Below, piece after piece: positions 25,779 to 34,604 of a DNA stretch of 64,000 nucleotides (position 1 is its first letter; the number at the start of each line of letters is the position of its first letter). The DNA comes from Sphaerisporangium sp040649355 (lineage in GTDB: Bacteria; Actinomycetota; Actinomycetes; Streptosporangiales; Streptosporangiaceae), in contig NZ_JBICTU010000009.1 in assembly GCF_043197795.1 (NCBI RefSeq), forward strand, positions 124,001 to 188,000. The letters are read 5' to 3'. The notes below the pieces were generated by a model. The model was not told where the DNA came from, ran no database searches, and saw only the letters and a list, made by a program, of their open reading frames with translations. The position numbers were made by a program, and so were the translations under genes.

Positions 25779-26576
25779 ATGGTCAGCCCCAGACTCGTCG
25801 CCACCGACCTGGACGGCACCGCCCTGCGGTCGGACGGCACCGTCTCCCCGCGCACGGCGGCCGCGTTCGCGCTCGTCGAACAGGCGGGTGCGGTCCTCGT
25901 GTTCGTCACCGGCAGGCCGCCCCGCTGGATGGGAATCGTCGCCGGGGCGGTGCGCCACCGCGGGCTCGCCATCTGCGCCAACGGGGCGCTCGTGTACGAC
26001 CTGCACACCGAGCGCATCGTCGAGTCCCACCTCATCGACCCCGAGGTGCTCTCGGAGGCGGTGCGCCGCCTGCGTGACCGGCTCCCCGAGCTCAGCTTCT
26101 CCGTGGAGTACGAAGGAGGGTTCGCCCATGAGAGCGAGTTCCGGCTCGGCGGCTGGGACAGCCGTGAGGCCTCAGGGCTCCGCGTGGGCGCCGCCACGCT
26201 GATCTCACGGCCCTGCGCCAAGCTCCTGGCCTTCCACCACAACATGAACCCCGACCTGCTCCACCTCATCGTCACGGAGGCCGTGGGCGATCTGCTGACG
26301 GCCACCCACTCCAGCGGCAGAGCGCTGATCGAGATGAGCGCCCGGGGGGTGACGAAGGCCACCGCGCTCGCCACGCTCGCCAGGCGTCACCTCATCAACG
26401 CGGGCGAGGTGGTGGCGTTCGGGGACATGCCGAACGATCTTCCGATGCTCGGCTGGGCCGGCACCTCGTACGCCGTCGCGAACGCCCATCCTGACGTGCT
26501 CGCCGCCGTCACCCATGTGACGGCGGCCAACGACGACGACGGGGTCGCCCTGATCCTTGAGAAGCTCTACGGGTGA
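25779..26576 (+). CDS. HAD-superfamily hydrolase, Cof type
   Basis: 265 aa. Motif I LVATDLDGTAL with nucleophile Asp10, motif II FVTGRPP, and motifs III/IV GVTKATALATLA and VAFGDMPNDLPML. The mid-protein C2-type cap (about 85-185) places it in the Cof/YbjI subgroup of phosphatases acting on sugar phosphates, flavin or pyridoxal phosphates. Substrate cannot be told from sequence. Downstream of serS in the common pheA-serS-HAD gene order, with csp inserted between them. Confidence 0.92.
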   Translation: MVSPRLVATDLDGTALRSDGTVSPRTAAAFALVEQAGAVLVFVTGRPPRWMGIVAGAVRHRGLAICANGALVYDLHTERIVESHLIDPEVLSEAVRRLRDRLPELSFSVEYEGGFAHESEFRLGGWDSREASGLRVGAATLISRPCAKLLAFHHNMNPDLLHLIVTEAVGDLLTATHSSGRALIEMSARGVTKATALATLARRHLINAGEVVAFGDMPNDLPMLGWAGTSYAVANAHPDVLAAVTHVTAANDDDGVALILEKLYG

Positions 26577-26591
26577 CCGGAGGGGCCGCGG

Positions 26592-27119
26592 CTACAGGTA
26601 GGGGCCGGAAGCGCGGTGCGGCGGCTGCTCCTCCTGCGACATGCCGCCGGGCAGGGCACGCCGCATCTGCTCCAACTGGGCCCTGGCGGCCATCTGCTGC
26701 GCGAACAGCGTGGTCTGGATGCCGTGGAACAGGCCCTCCAGCCAGCCGACGAGCTGGGCGTGGGCCACGCGGAGCTCGGCGTCGCTCGGCGGGGGGCTGT
26801 CGTCGCCGCCGGTGAACGGCAGGGACAGCCGCTCAAGCTCGTCGACGAGCTCGGGGGCGAGGCCGTCCTCCAGCTCCTTGATAGAGCTTTGGTGGATGTC
26901 CTTGAGGCGCTTGCGGCTCGCCTCGTCGAGAGGCGCCGCGCGGACCTCCTCAAGGAGCTGACGGATCATGCTACCGATGCGCATGACCTTCGCGGGCTGC
27001 TCCACCAGCTCGGCGACCGAGCGCTCCGAACGCTCCTCGTGCTCGCCGTTCTCCCCCTCGACCGTCAGGCCATCGGGGCCGACGACCACGATGTGCGGGG
27101 TGCTCTCCTCAGCATTCAT
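26592..27119 (-). CDS. bpa: Bacterial proteasome activator (Bpa/PafE, DUF2587)
   Basis: 175 aa from the ATG at 27119 (a TTG three codons upstream is an alternative), close to the 174 aa of Mycobacterium PafE. Helical core with RIGSMIRQLLEEVRAAPLDE and LSLPFTGGD, features of DUF2587, and a disordered C-terminus ending GPYL. In mycobacteria the terminal GQYL docks into the 20S proteasome alpha ring; here the Gln is Pro. It forms a ring that opens the proteasome for ATP-independent degradation (family knowledge). It implies that the host has a 20S proteasome. Shares an operon with the upstream quinone oxidoreductase (15-bp gap). Confidence 0.92.
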   Translation of the reverse strand: MNAEESTPHIVVVGPDGLTVEGENGEHEERSERSVAELVEQPAKVMRIGSMIRQLLEEVRAAPLDEASRKRLKDIHQSSIKELEDGLAPELVDELERLSLPFTGGDDSPPPSDAELRVAHAQLVGWLEGLFHGIQTTLFAQQMAARAQLEQMRRALPGGMSQEEQPPHRASGPYL

Positions 27120-27134
27120 GCCATTCAACCTAGC

Positions 27135-28091
27135 TCACCTGGCCAGCAGGACTTTCCCGATATGGTCACCGGATTCGAGGATCCGGTGGGCCTCCGCGGC
27201 CTCGGCCATCGGCACCACCGCGTGGACGATCGGCCGGACCGCTCCCGCCTCCACGAGGGGCCACACGTTCTCACCGACCCCACGGACGATGACGCCTTTC
27301 TCCGGTACGGGCCGGTTGCGCAGGCCGGTGGCGTGGATGGAGGCGCGCTTCGCCAGCATCGCGCCGAGGTCGAGCTCCCCCTTCGTGCCACCCTGGAGGC
27401 CGATGACCGCGAGCCGCCCGCCGGTGTTCAGCACGGAGATGTTCTTCCGCAGGTACTTCGCGCCCATGATGTCGAGGACCACGTCGGCGCGGACCTTCTC
27501 GGCGAAGTCCTCCTCGCGGTAGTTGATCGCCTCGTCCGCCCCGAGTTCGAGGCAGCGCGCGACCTTCTCCGCCGTGCCGGCCGTGGTGATCACGTGGGAG
27601 CCGAAGGCCTTGGCGAGCTGGATGGCGCAGGTGCCGATCCCGCTCGCGCCGCCGTGGACCAAGAGCGTCTCCCCGCGCCGCAGCCGCGCCGTCATGAAGA
27701 CGTTCGACCACACGGTGCAGGCGACCTCGGGCAGAGCGGCGGCCTCCACGAGCGTGATCCCGGAGGGGGCGGGGAGCACCTGCTCCCAGGGGACGGCCAC
27801 CTTCTCGGCGTAGCCGCCGCCGGCCAGCAGCGCGCACACCTCGTCCCCCACAGCGAAGCCCTCGACGTCCTCGCCGACCTCGGCGACCACTCCGGAGCAT
27901 TCGAGGCCCGGGTGATCGGGGGCGCCGGGCGGAGGCGGATAGAGGCCCTGCCGCTGCATCAGGTCGGCACGGTTGACCCCGGCGGCGGTCACTTCGATCA
28001 GCACTTCTCCCCGTGCTGGACGGGGATCTGGAACCTCCCGCCACTCCAGCACCTCGGGTCCACCGGGCTGGGATACAACGATCGCGCGCAT
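27135..28091 (-). CDS. NAD(P)H quinone oxidoreductase, zinc-free MDR family (PIG3-like)
   Basis: 318 aa. GroES-like N-terminal domain (1-120; AGVNRADLMQRQGLYPPPPG, DHPGLECSG) lacks the zinc-ligand cysteines of true alcohol dehydrogenases. Rossmann domain (about 125-265) has LLVHGGASGIGTCAIQLAKA and the TAGTAEKVARCLELGAD cofactor loop. Members reduce quinones with NADPH. The start is the ATG at 28091. It is upstream of bpa on the same strand, so oxidative-stress functions may be co-expressed (inference). Confidence 0.92.
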   Translation of the reverse strand: MRAIVVSQPGGPEVLEWREVPDPRPARGEVLIEVTAAGVNRADLMQRQGLYPPPPGAPDHPGLECSGVVAEVGEDVEGFAVGDEVCALLAGGGYAEKVAVPWEQVLPAPSGITLVEAAALPEVACTVWSNVFMTARLRRGETLLVHGGASGIGTCAIQLAKAFGSHVITTAGTAEKVARCLELGADEAINYREEDFAEKVRADVVLDIMGAKYLRKNISVLNTGGRLAVIGLQGGTKGELDLGAMLAKRASIHATGLRNRPVPEKGVIVRGVGENVWPLVEAGAVRPIVHAVVPMAEAAEAHRILESGDHIGKVLLAR

Positions 28092-28205
28092 GCGACCAAA
28101 CTATCCGGGTAGCCAAGTCGGCGGTTGACCACGTTGGTCGTGATTGCGGGCGGTAATCTTCAATCTATTTGCTGCCCCTTTAGCCCAGTCCCGAGGGGGA
28201 ACACG

Positions 28206-30509
28206 GTGGCAAGACACGATCGTGAGGATCCTCACTCCCTTGAAGAGCAACTCGCCTGGCTCGACGCCATCAAGGAGAACGAGGAGGCGCCCGTCCCGGT
28301 GACCGTCACCGCGGACGACACCGTGGTCTCGCCATATCCCAAAGATCCCTGGGCCATGGTTCCCGCGGAGCCCCCGGCGCCGTCGTCGCCGCTGTTCCGC
28401 GCCGCAGGCGACCCGGTGCACGGCACCACGCAGCCCGACGACACCGCGGCCGAGCGCGGCAACGACACGACCGAGCTCCGTCCACCGGCGGCCGAGGGTC
28501 TCGGCGGCTGGGGCAAGAAGGAGGACGTCCCGCCGTCCTCGCCGGGCGGCGGGCGCGAGACCGGCGCCTTCTCGGCGCCCATCACAGGGCCGTCCGAGCC
28601 GCTTTCCCGCTCCGGCACCTCCTCGTCCGCGGGCGGCTCCTTCGGCGAGCGAGCCCCGTCCTCAGGGGCGGGTGCGTTCGGTGAGCGCTCCCCGTCCTCC
28701 GGGAGCGGCGCCTTCGGAGCCTTCGGCGACCGTCCCGCCTCCTCAGGCAGCGGCGCGTTCGGCGAAAGGCCTTCGCCGTCCGGCAGTGGGGCTTTCGGTG
28801 AGCGGTCCCCGTCGCCGTCCGGCAGTGGGGCTTTCGGTGAGCGGTCCCCGTCGCCGTCCGGCAGTGGGGCTTTCGGTGAGCGGTCCTCGTCGCCGTCCGG
28901 TAGCGGGGCGTTCGGTGAGCGGCAGTCGCCTTCGGGCGCAGGCGCGTTCGGGGAGAGGTCCGCGTCCGCCGCCGGCGGTGCCTTCGGCGAGTCCGCTTCG
29001 CCGGCCGCCTCCGCCTCCGCGCCGTCCGCCCCGGAGCAGTCCGTCAGCGACGACACCGACAGCTTCACGTTCGGCTCGCTGACCGAGGAGCCTCCGGGCG
29101 CCACCGGCTCCGGCTGGGCCCCTATGGGGCCCCTCACCTCCGGCAAGGGCGACACACCCAAGCCGTACGAGCCGGAGCCCGAGACGACCGGCGAGCAGTC
29201 GGTGCGCGGCTGGCTGGAGGCCGCGCTCCCGGCGGCGGAGACCGTCGAGGCCGACCCCGAGCAGGAGCGGTTCAACGCCTTCATCTCAGCGGGAGGCCCC
29301 GACACCGATGATGTCGTCGTGCCGCGCGTGGAGCACGCGCTGTACGAGCCCGAGAAGCCCCCGCCCGCTAAGCGGCCACCGGCGCCCGCCACCGAGGCCA
29401 AGGCGCAGGCGGCCCCGTCCCCCGAGCCGGCGACGCAGGAAGACCCGCCCGACGAGCAGCGTGAGCCCTACCGTGCGCGCCGGAGGCAGTCGCCGCAGCC
29501 GGTGCACTCCCTCCAGCCGGCCTTCGGCGCGCCCACACGCCAGACAGGGGCCGCCAAGGCGGCGATCGGCGTCAGGCAGACCGCCGACAGCCTCGACCCG
29601 GTGTCGTTGCTGCGCGGACGCAGGAACGCTCCTGCGGGCGGCTGGCGCAAGCTCGTCTTCAAGGCGTCCGCCGGGCTGATCAAGCCGGGGGAGTCCCCCG
29701 AGGTGCGCCGCCGCCGCGAACTGGTCGCGCGCGCCCGTACCCCGGTCGCGACCGGGCATCACCGGGTGGCCGTCCTCAGCCTCAAGGGCGGTGTGGGCAA
29801 GACGACCACGACCGTGGGCCTCGGCGCCACGCTGGCCTCCGTACGGGGTGACCGGGTGATCGCGGTCGACGCCAACCCCGACCGCGGGACGCTGTCGGAC
29901 AAAGTGGAGCTGGAGACGTCCGCGACCGTACGCGACCTGCTCAACGAGCGGCAGCAGATCAAGCGATATGTCGATATAAGAGCGTTCACCTCCCAGGCGC
30001 CCTCGCGGCTGGAGATCCTGGCCTCCGACCGCGACCCCTCGGTGTCGGAGGCGTTCAGCGCCGCCGACTACCAGTCGGTCTCCCAGGTGCTGGAGAACTT
30101 CTACTCGATCTGCCTGACCGACTGCGGCACCGGCCTGCTCCACTCGGCGATGTCGGGTGTCCTCGGCCTGGCCGACCAGCTCGTGCTGGTCAGCTCACCT
30201 TCGGTGGACGGCGCGAGGGCCGCGTCGGCGACCCTCGACTGGCTGGAGGCGCATCACTACGCCGACCTGGTCAAGGCCGCGACGGTGGTGCTGTGCAGCG
30301 TACGGCCGCGCTCGAAGTCGACCGTCGATCTCGACCGGCTGGAGGCACACTTCGCCGCCCGCTGCCGCGCCGTGATCCGCGTGCCCTACGATCCCCATCT
30401 GGAGGAGGGCGCCGAGATCGACCTCGACCGCCTGCAGCCGGCCACGCGGGAGTCGTACCTGCTTCTGGCGGCCTCGGTGGGCGACAACTTCGGAGGCGCC
30501 CACGCCTGA
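28206..30509 (+). CDS. EspI-like protein: disordered repeat region fused to a MinD/ParA ATPase
   Basis: 767 aa from the GTG at 28206, with GAGGGGG 7 nt upstream. Residues 1-470 are Pro/Ser/Gly/Glu-rich and disordered; about 150-260 hold roughly ten copies of SGSGAFGERSPSP encoded by near-identical 39-bp DNA units (28660-28990). The C-terminal third is a deviant-Walker ATPase: LSLKGGVGKTTTTVGLGATL, VIAVDANPDRGTLSD, then CLTDCGTGLLHSAMSG. The layout copies mycobacterial EspI of the ESX-1 locus, but no ESX genes (ecc, esx, mycP) are in this window. Such ATPases position or regulate membrane machines (inference). Confidence 0.82.
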   Translation: MARHDREDPHSLEEQLAWLDAIKENEEAPVPVTVTADDTVVSPYPKDPWAMVPAEPPAPSSPLFRAAGDPVHGTTQPDDTAAERGNDTTELRPPAAEGLGGWGKKEDVPPSSPGGGRETGAFSAPITGPSEPLSRSGTSSSAGGSFGERAPSSGAGAFGERSPSSGSGAFGAFGDRPASSGSGAFGERPSPSGSGAFGERSPSPSGSGAFGERSPSPSGSGAFGERSSSPSGSGAFGERQSPSGAGAFGERSASAAGGAFGESASPAASASAPSAPEQSVSDDTDSFTFGSLTEEPPGATGSGWAPMGPLTSGKGDTPKPYEPEPETTGEQSVRGWLEAALPAAETVEADPEQERFNAFISAGGPDTDDVVVPRVEHALYEPEKPPPAKRPPAPATEAKAQAAPSPEPATQEDPPDEQREPYRARRRQSPQPVHSLQPAFGAPTRQTGAAKAAIGVRQTADSLDPVSLLRGRRNAPAGGWRKLVFKASAGLIKPGESPEVRRRRELVARARTPVATGHHRVAVLSLKGGVGKTTTTVGLGATLASVRGDRVIAVDANPDRGTLSDKVELETSATVRDLLNERQQIKRYVDIRAFTSQAPSRLEILASDRDPSVSEAFSAADYQSVSQVLENFYSICLTDCGTGLLHSAMSGVLGLADQLVLVSSPSVDGARAASATLDWLEAHHYADLVKAATVVLCSVRPRSKSTVDLDRLEAHFAARCRAVIRVPYDPHLEEGAEIDLDRLQPATRESYLLLAASVGDNFGGAHA

Positions 30510-30523
30510 CTCCGGAGGGCCTG

Positions 30524-30613
30524 TGGCGGAGGGTGTGGGATTCGAACCCACGAGGCCGTCGCCGACCTGGCCGCTTTCAAGGCGGCTGCACTCGTCCACT
30601 ATGCGAACCCTCC
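30524..30613 (-). tRNA. tRNA-Ser (anticodon UGA)
   Basis: Reads 5' GGAGGGT to 3' ACCCTCC plus discriminator G, with CCA encoded at 30524-30526. Anticodon loop CTTGAAA between GCCGC/GCGGC arms gives UGA. The long variable arm (around GGTCGGCGACGGCC) is typical of class II tRNA-Ser. TTCGAATC T-loop is present. A TATCGT at about 30625-30630 on the minus strand could be its -10. Confidence 0.96.
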
Positions 30614-30708
30614 AGTGCGACACCAACGATAGCGGTGCCGGGCGGGCGCTCGCGCGCGAGTAACCGTCGTACGGCCCTATTCGTACGGCTCGTCCTTCCT
30701 ACGGCCCG

Positions 30709-31443
30709 TCATTCGTACGGCTCGTCGGGCTGCTTGACCTTGACGACGGCGGTGGCCCTCAGCTCGGGGGCCACCGTACCCTTCGGCAGCTGGTCGTACG
30801 GGGTGGGCACCCACGCGCCCGTCACCTCGACCCACGTGTCGTCACGCGGCGCGGGGACCCCGAGCACGGCCACCTTCAGGGGGAACGCGTCCGCCGCGCA
30901 GCACCGCAGCTGCATGCGGGTGAGGTACCACTGGCCCCTCTTCTTGGAGTGGATCGCGAAGCCGGTCAGCTTGACCTGCCTGTCCAGCAGCGAGCGGTTC
31001 GCGTCGCCCCAGGCCCGGCCGATGAACTCGCCGAGCGGCATGACCGCCGGCCTGTCCCGTGCGAGCACGTCGTACGCGTCGAGCGCCGACGGTCGCGGCT
31101 GGGGTGTCTCGTCCCGCTCGGCGGCGAAGGATCCAAGTGCGGGCGGGGCGATGAGGAAGATGGCGATCACCGGAAGGCAGAGCAGCCAGGCCACCCGGGG
31201 CCCGTGCCGGTGCTCCCCCGCCGGTCCGTGCTCGGCGGCGGCCTGCGCCTTCGGGACGTACGGCTTGTGCCACTCCTGGACCAGGCCGAGCGCGCCCAGC
31301 GCGAAGATCACCAGACCGGCCGCGACGAGCAGCGGCCGGAAGCCGGGTTTGACGTAGTTCACGTACATGGTGGACAGGGCGGAGACGCGCAGGATCGCCC
31401 CGCCGAGCAGGGTCATCACCAGGCTCTGGGCCATACGGTTCAC
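30709..31443 (-). CDS. TIGR03943/YcgQ-like putative permease subunit
   Basis: 244 aa from a GTG at 31443 that overlaps the stop of the upstream permease gene (GTGA, 31440-31443); an ATG three codons later is possible. Two membrane helices at about 25-50 and 75-95, then a periplasm-facing domain with LGEFIGRAWGD, VKLTGFAIHSKKRGQWYLTRM and RCCAADAFPLKV, diagnostic of TIGR03943. The family always pairs with YraQ-type permeases; in some bacteria the pair is zinc-regulated (family knowledge). Confidence 0.9.
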   Translation of the reverse strand: MNRMAQSLVMTLLGGAILRVSALSTMYVNYVKPGFRPLLVAAGLVIFALGALGLVQEWHKPYVPKAQAAAEHGPAGEHRHGPRVAWLLCLPVIAIFLIAPPALGSFAAERDETPQPRPSALDAYDVLARDRPAVMPLGEFIGRAWGDANRSLLDRQVKLTGFAIHSKKRGQWYLTRMQLRCCAADAFPLKVAVLGVPAPRDDTWVEVTGAWVPTPYDQLPKGTVAPELRATAVVKVKQPDEPYE

Positions 31444-32468
31444 AGAAGCACCCACGCCACCAGAACACTCACCAGAACGGCCAGCGTGAACGTCAGCGGG
31501 ACGAAGCGAAGCGCGAAGGCCCGGCCGAACGTCCCCGCCTGCAACGCGATCAACTTCAGGTCCACCATCGGCCCGACCACCAGGAAGGCCAGCTTGGCGG
31601 TCGGGGAGAAGGCCGTGAGCGAGGCGGCCACGAAGGCGTCCGCCTCGGAGCAGATCGACAGGATGACCGCCAGCACCGCGAGGACCAGCACCGACAGCCA
31701 GGGAACGTCGCCCACGGACGAGAGCCAGGACCGGGGGACCACCACGTTCAGCGTCGCCGCGGTCAGGCCGCCCACGACCAGGAACCCGCCCGCGTGCAGG
31801 AAGTCGTGCCGCATCGCCGACAGGAACGCCGCCCACCGCGACTCGCCCTCACTCGCCGTACGGGAAGGGATGCGCAGCCAGCCGGGACGGCCGAGCAGCT
31901 GCCAGGCCCAGCCGACCAGTACGGCGACGAGCAGGGAGGCCGCGAACCGGCCGGCGACCATGAGCGGCTGACCGGGGAACGCCACGGCGGTCGCCACCAG
32001 GACTACCGGGTTGATGGCCGGGGACGCCAGCAGGAAGGCGAGAGCCGCCGCCGGGGTCACCCCGCGCGCCATCAGGCCCGACGCCACGGGCACCGAGGCG
32101 CACTCGCATCCGGGCAGCACGAGCCCGGCCACGCCCGCGACGGGCACGGCGGCGTACGGCCGGCGCGGCAGCACGCGGGTCCAGAAGGACGGCGGCACGA
32201 ATGCCGTGATCGCCGCGGACAGTGCCACGCCGAACACCAGGAACGGGACGGCCTGCACGCAGATCGCCACGAAGATCGTGGACCAGGCGCGCAGGGCCGG
32301 CGCGGTCAGGTGAGGTGAGAGGAGGAGGTTGCCGAGGAACAGGAAGCCCACCAGGGCCGCGAAGACCCAGGGGAGAACCTGTGCTTCGGGAGCTCGCCGT
32401 CCCCACGTCGGCGGGGGGACCGGACTGTCGGGCTCATCGGTCCAGTCGAGTGTGGTTCGGTCGCTCAT
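31440..32468 (-). CDS. YraQ-family permease (DUF318)
   Basis: 342 aa from the ATG at 32468; no strong ribosome binding site. Eight or so membrane helices in two halves. Family landmarks are VLPGCECASVPVASGLMARG and ASPAINPVVLVAT in the first half and SICSEADAFVAASL in the second, with pseudo-symmetric Cys/Glu motifs thought to line a metal or thiol path. Co-translated with the TIGR03943 gene. The AT-rich leader (about 32470-32510, including GATATTTCTTGATATC) could hold an operator, unproven. Confidence 0.9.
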   Translation of the reverse strand: MSDRTTLDWTDEPDSPVPPPTWGRRAPEAQVLPWVFAALVGFLFLGNLLLSPHLTAPALRAWSTIFVAICVQAVPFLVFGVALSAAITAFVPPSFWTRVLPRRPYAAVPVAGVAGLVLPGCECASVPVASGLMARGVTPAAALAFLLASPAINPVVLVATAVAFPGQPLMVAGRFAASLLVAVLVGWAWQLLGRPGWLRIPSRTASEGESRWAAFLSAMRHDFLHAGGFLVVGGLTAATLNVVVPRSWLSSVGDVPWLSVLVLAVLAVILSICSEADAFVAASLTAFSPTAKLAFLVVGPMVDLKLIALQAGTFGRAFALRFVPLTFTLAVLVSVLVAWVLL

Positions 32469-32548
32469 AAATGGCTTAAGAGATATTTCTTGATATCGGG
32501 AGATACGCGCTGATGGGCGGGTGTTGCGGGGTGTTAGACGTCTTGACG

Positions 32549-33436
32549 CTACACCCGTCCCCTTGGTCGCAGTTGCCCAAGTAGCCAACCGGGCCCGGCG
32601 ACCTCGGCGCCCAGCGCCCGGACCCGCTGCCGGAGCTCGCGATCGGCGGTCACGATCAGCGCTCGCTCCCACGGCCTGGTCTGCCGGATCTCCCCTACGG
32701 TGTCCACGATCGCGTCGTCGCCGCTGCCGGGCGCGTCGATGACCTTCACCATGCCCTCGGAGCCGACCCCCTTTGCGGCTCCCTCAATGATCATGATCAT
32801 CCGGGGGAACCACTTGGCCGGTGCGGGAAACCCCTCCGGAGGGCGCAGGCCGTGCCTCGCCAGATCGTCGACGTCATCCAGCAGGCGTTTCGCCGCCCCC
32901 GCACGGTCGCGCCACCAGCCGTGCTCGGCACGCGCGCCCACGATGTTGGCCGCGTCCAGGATGACCACGGACGGCGGCAGGGCGGACCTGATCTCCGGCC
33001 AGGTCTCGGCGAAGCCCGGATGCAGGTCCTCGCCCCCGATCTCGTCGGCGGGCAGCCACCGCATCTCGGTGCTCTCGCCGTTCGCCGGAGCGGAGGGGAA
33101 GCGGGCCTCCGCCTCCGCGATCACCGTCTGGAAGGACCAGCCGCCGTGGTCGTCGGTGTAGACGCCGAGGACGCGCAGGCCGTCGCCCTTCAGGGCCGCC
33201 TCCTCCAGGGCTTCTCGCAGTGCGCCCGTGACCGCGTCCTCGTGGCTGTCGAGGGCTCCTCCGGGAAGGCCCCAGGTGCCCCCGTGATGGCTCCACCACG
33301 ACCGCTTCTGCATGAGGATGTGCGGCGTGCCGCCGGTGTCGAAGTGGACGGCCAGCAGGCCCGAGGCCCCGTGCAACCCCCAGTGCTGATGACCCCGCTC
33401 GCACAGCGCCCAGCCGTCGCCGTCCTTCGCCGCCAT
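32549..33436 (-). CDS. Nudix hydrolase fused to a C-terminal NYN/PIN-like domain
   Basis: 295 aa from the ATG at 33436. The N-terminal Nudix domain (about 15-145) has a near-canonical Nudix box, GALDSHEDAVTGALREALEE, with the catalytic REALEE, so it hydrolyses a nucleoside diphosphate-X compound using Mg2+. The C-terminal part (about 155-285) begins VVILDAANIVGAR and contains GSGDDAIVDTVGE and ALIVTADRELRQRVRALGA. These conserved acidic residues fit a NYN/YacP-type PIN nuclease. A two-enzyme fusion linking nucleotide sanitation with RNA cleavage is suggested but untested. Confidence 0.82.
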   Translation of the reverse strand: MAAKDGDGWALCERGHQHWGLHGASGLLAVHFDTGGTPHILMQKRSWWSHHGGTWGLPGGALDSHEDAVTGALREALEEAALKGDGLRVLGVYTDDHGGWSFQTVIAEAEARFPSAPANGESTEMRWLPADEIGGEDLHPGFAETWPEIRSALPPSVVILDAANIVGARAEHGWWRDRAGAAKRLLDDVDDLARHGLRPPEGFPAPAKWFPRMIMIIEGAAKGVGSEGMVKVIDAPGSGDDAIVDTVGEIRQTRPWERALIVTADRELRQRVRALGAEVAGPGWLLGQLRPRGRV

Positions 33437-33463
33437 CCCTCTATCCTGCCCCAACTCCGAAAG

Positions 33464-34567
33464 TCAGATCGAGCGGGCCTCGCTGAGCTTTCGCTGGGAT
33501 CCTCCTGGCCTGGCTCCAGAGGGGGTGCGGCGCAGGGGTGGGCGGTGGGCCCAGGTGGCCCAGCGCCAGAGCCATTCCAGGGGCCCTTGGCGGTAGCGGC
33601 GCAGCCAGAGGGTGGACACCAGCCACTGGGAGACGAGGATGGATCCGGCGATCAGAGGCACCGCCGCCGCCGACCAGCCCTCTGGCGAGCCGCCGATGAC
33701 GTGGGCGGTCACCAGGACGAGGATCGTCGCGGACAGGTAGTTGGTCAGCGCCATCCGGCCCAACGGCACGAAAACCGCCTGGAGCGCCGGCCGGAGCGGC
33801 GTTTTGAGCAGAAGCAGCAGGGCGCACACGTACACGCCCGCGATCAGCAGCCCGGCGAGGGAGAACCACGTGCTGAAGGCGCGTTGCGTGTCGCCGATCT
33901 GCAGCCACAGGGCGGGCACCGCCCCCGCCGCGAAGACCAGGCCCAGCGCGGCCGGGACGCGGGCGGAGCGCTCGATCCGGTCGATCACGCCGTACCGGGT
34001 CAGCGCCGAGCCCAGCAGGAACAGCCCAGGAACCAGCGGCACGCCGTTGCCGCCGAGGATCAGCGGCGTCGCGATGAGGACGGCGGCGAGCCCCGCGACG
34101 GCCCAGGGCGGCAACCAGGTGGAGGGCAGCAACACCAGCAGGCCGACGACGGCGTAGATGGTCAGGATGTCGCCCCGCCACAGCAGGAACATGTGAGCCA
34201 GGCCCAGCGGTAGCAGCACCAGGAGCCGGCGCAGCATGAGCACCCGCGGGTGGAGGACGTGGCGTCCCGCGGAGTCCAGCAGCAGCGAGAAACCGATGCC
34301 GAACAGTAGGGAGAAGATCGGGAAGAAGCGCTGGTCGACGAGCAGCCCCAGCCAGGCGCCGTCCCGAGTCGCCGCCACCACAGGCTGCGTGACCGGTGCG
34401 GCGTCGACCATGTGGGCGATCGGCTTGACGTTGGCCAGCAGGATTCCGCACAGGGCGAACCCGCGCAGCACGTCGAGCGCGGCGACACGCGGCCTGCCGG
34501 AGGAAGTCGTCGTGGGCTGACCGGGTCCCGTGGCTTCCGGCGGTGGGGGGAGCGTTTCATGTGCCAT
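33464..34567 (-). CDS. DUF418 family membrane protein
   Basis: 367 aa. The opening RVAALDVLRGFALCGILLAN is the hallmark of the DUF418/YeiB family; 8-10 membrane helices follow, with FFPIFSLLFGIGFSLLL and the DUF418 C-terminal block GRMALTNYLSATIL. Related to acyltransferase-3-like membrane proteins; function unknown. It lies 28 bp upstream of the Nudix gene on the same strand. The last ~30 residues are basic. Confidence 0.9.
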   Translation of the reverse strand: MAHETLPPPPEATGPGQPTTTSSGRPRVAALDVLRGFALCGILLANVKPIAHMVDAAPVTQPVVAATRDGAWLGLLVDQRFFPIFSLLFGIGFSLLLDSAGRHVLHPRVLMLRRLLVLLPLGLAHMFLLWRGDILTIYAVVGLLVLLPSTWLPPWAVAGLAAVLIATPLILGGNGVPLVPGLFLLGSALTRYGVIDRIERSARVPAALGLVFAAGAVPALWLQIGDTQRAFSTWFSLAGLLIAGVYVCALLLLLKTPLRPALQAVFVPLGRMALTNYLSATILVLVTAHVIGGSPEGWSAAAVPLIAGSILVSQWLVSTLWLRRYRQGPLEWLWRWATWAHRPPLRRTPSGARPGGSQRKLSEARSI

Positions 34568-34604
34568 GGGGCCACATCCTGCGGCCCTCCGTCCCGGCTC
34601 CGGA

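Noticed and set aside
28206..30509. Evidence for a full type VII secretion locus
   Set aside because: No EccB, EccC, EccD, EccE, MycP or EsxA/B-like gene is found in the window; only the EspI-like ATPase is present.
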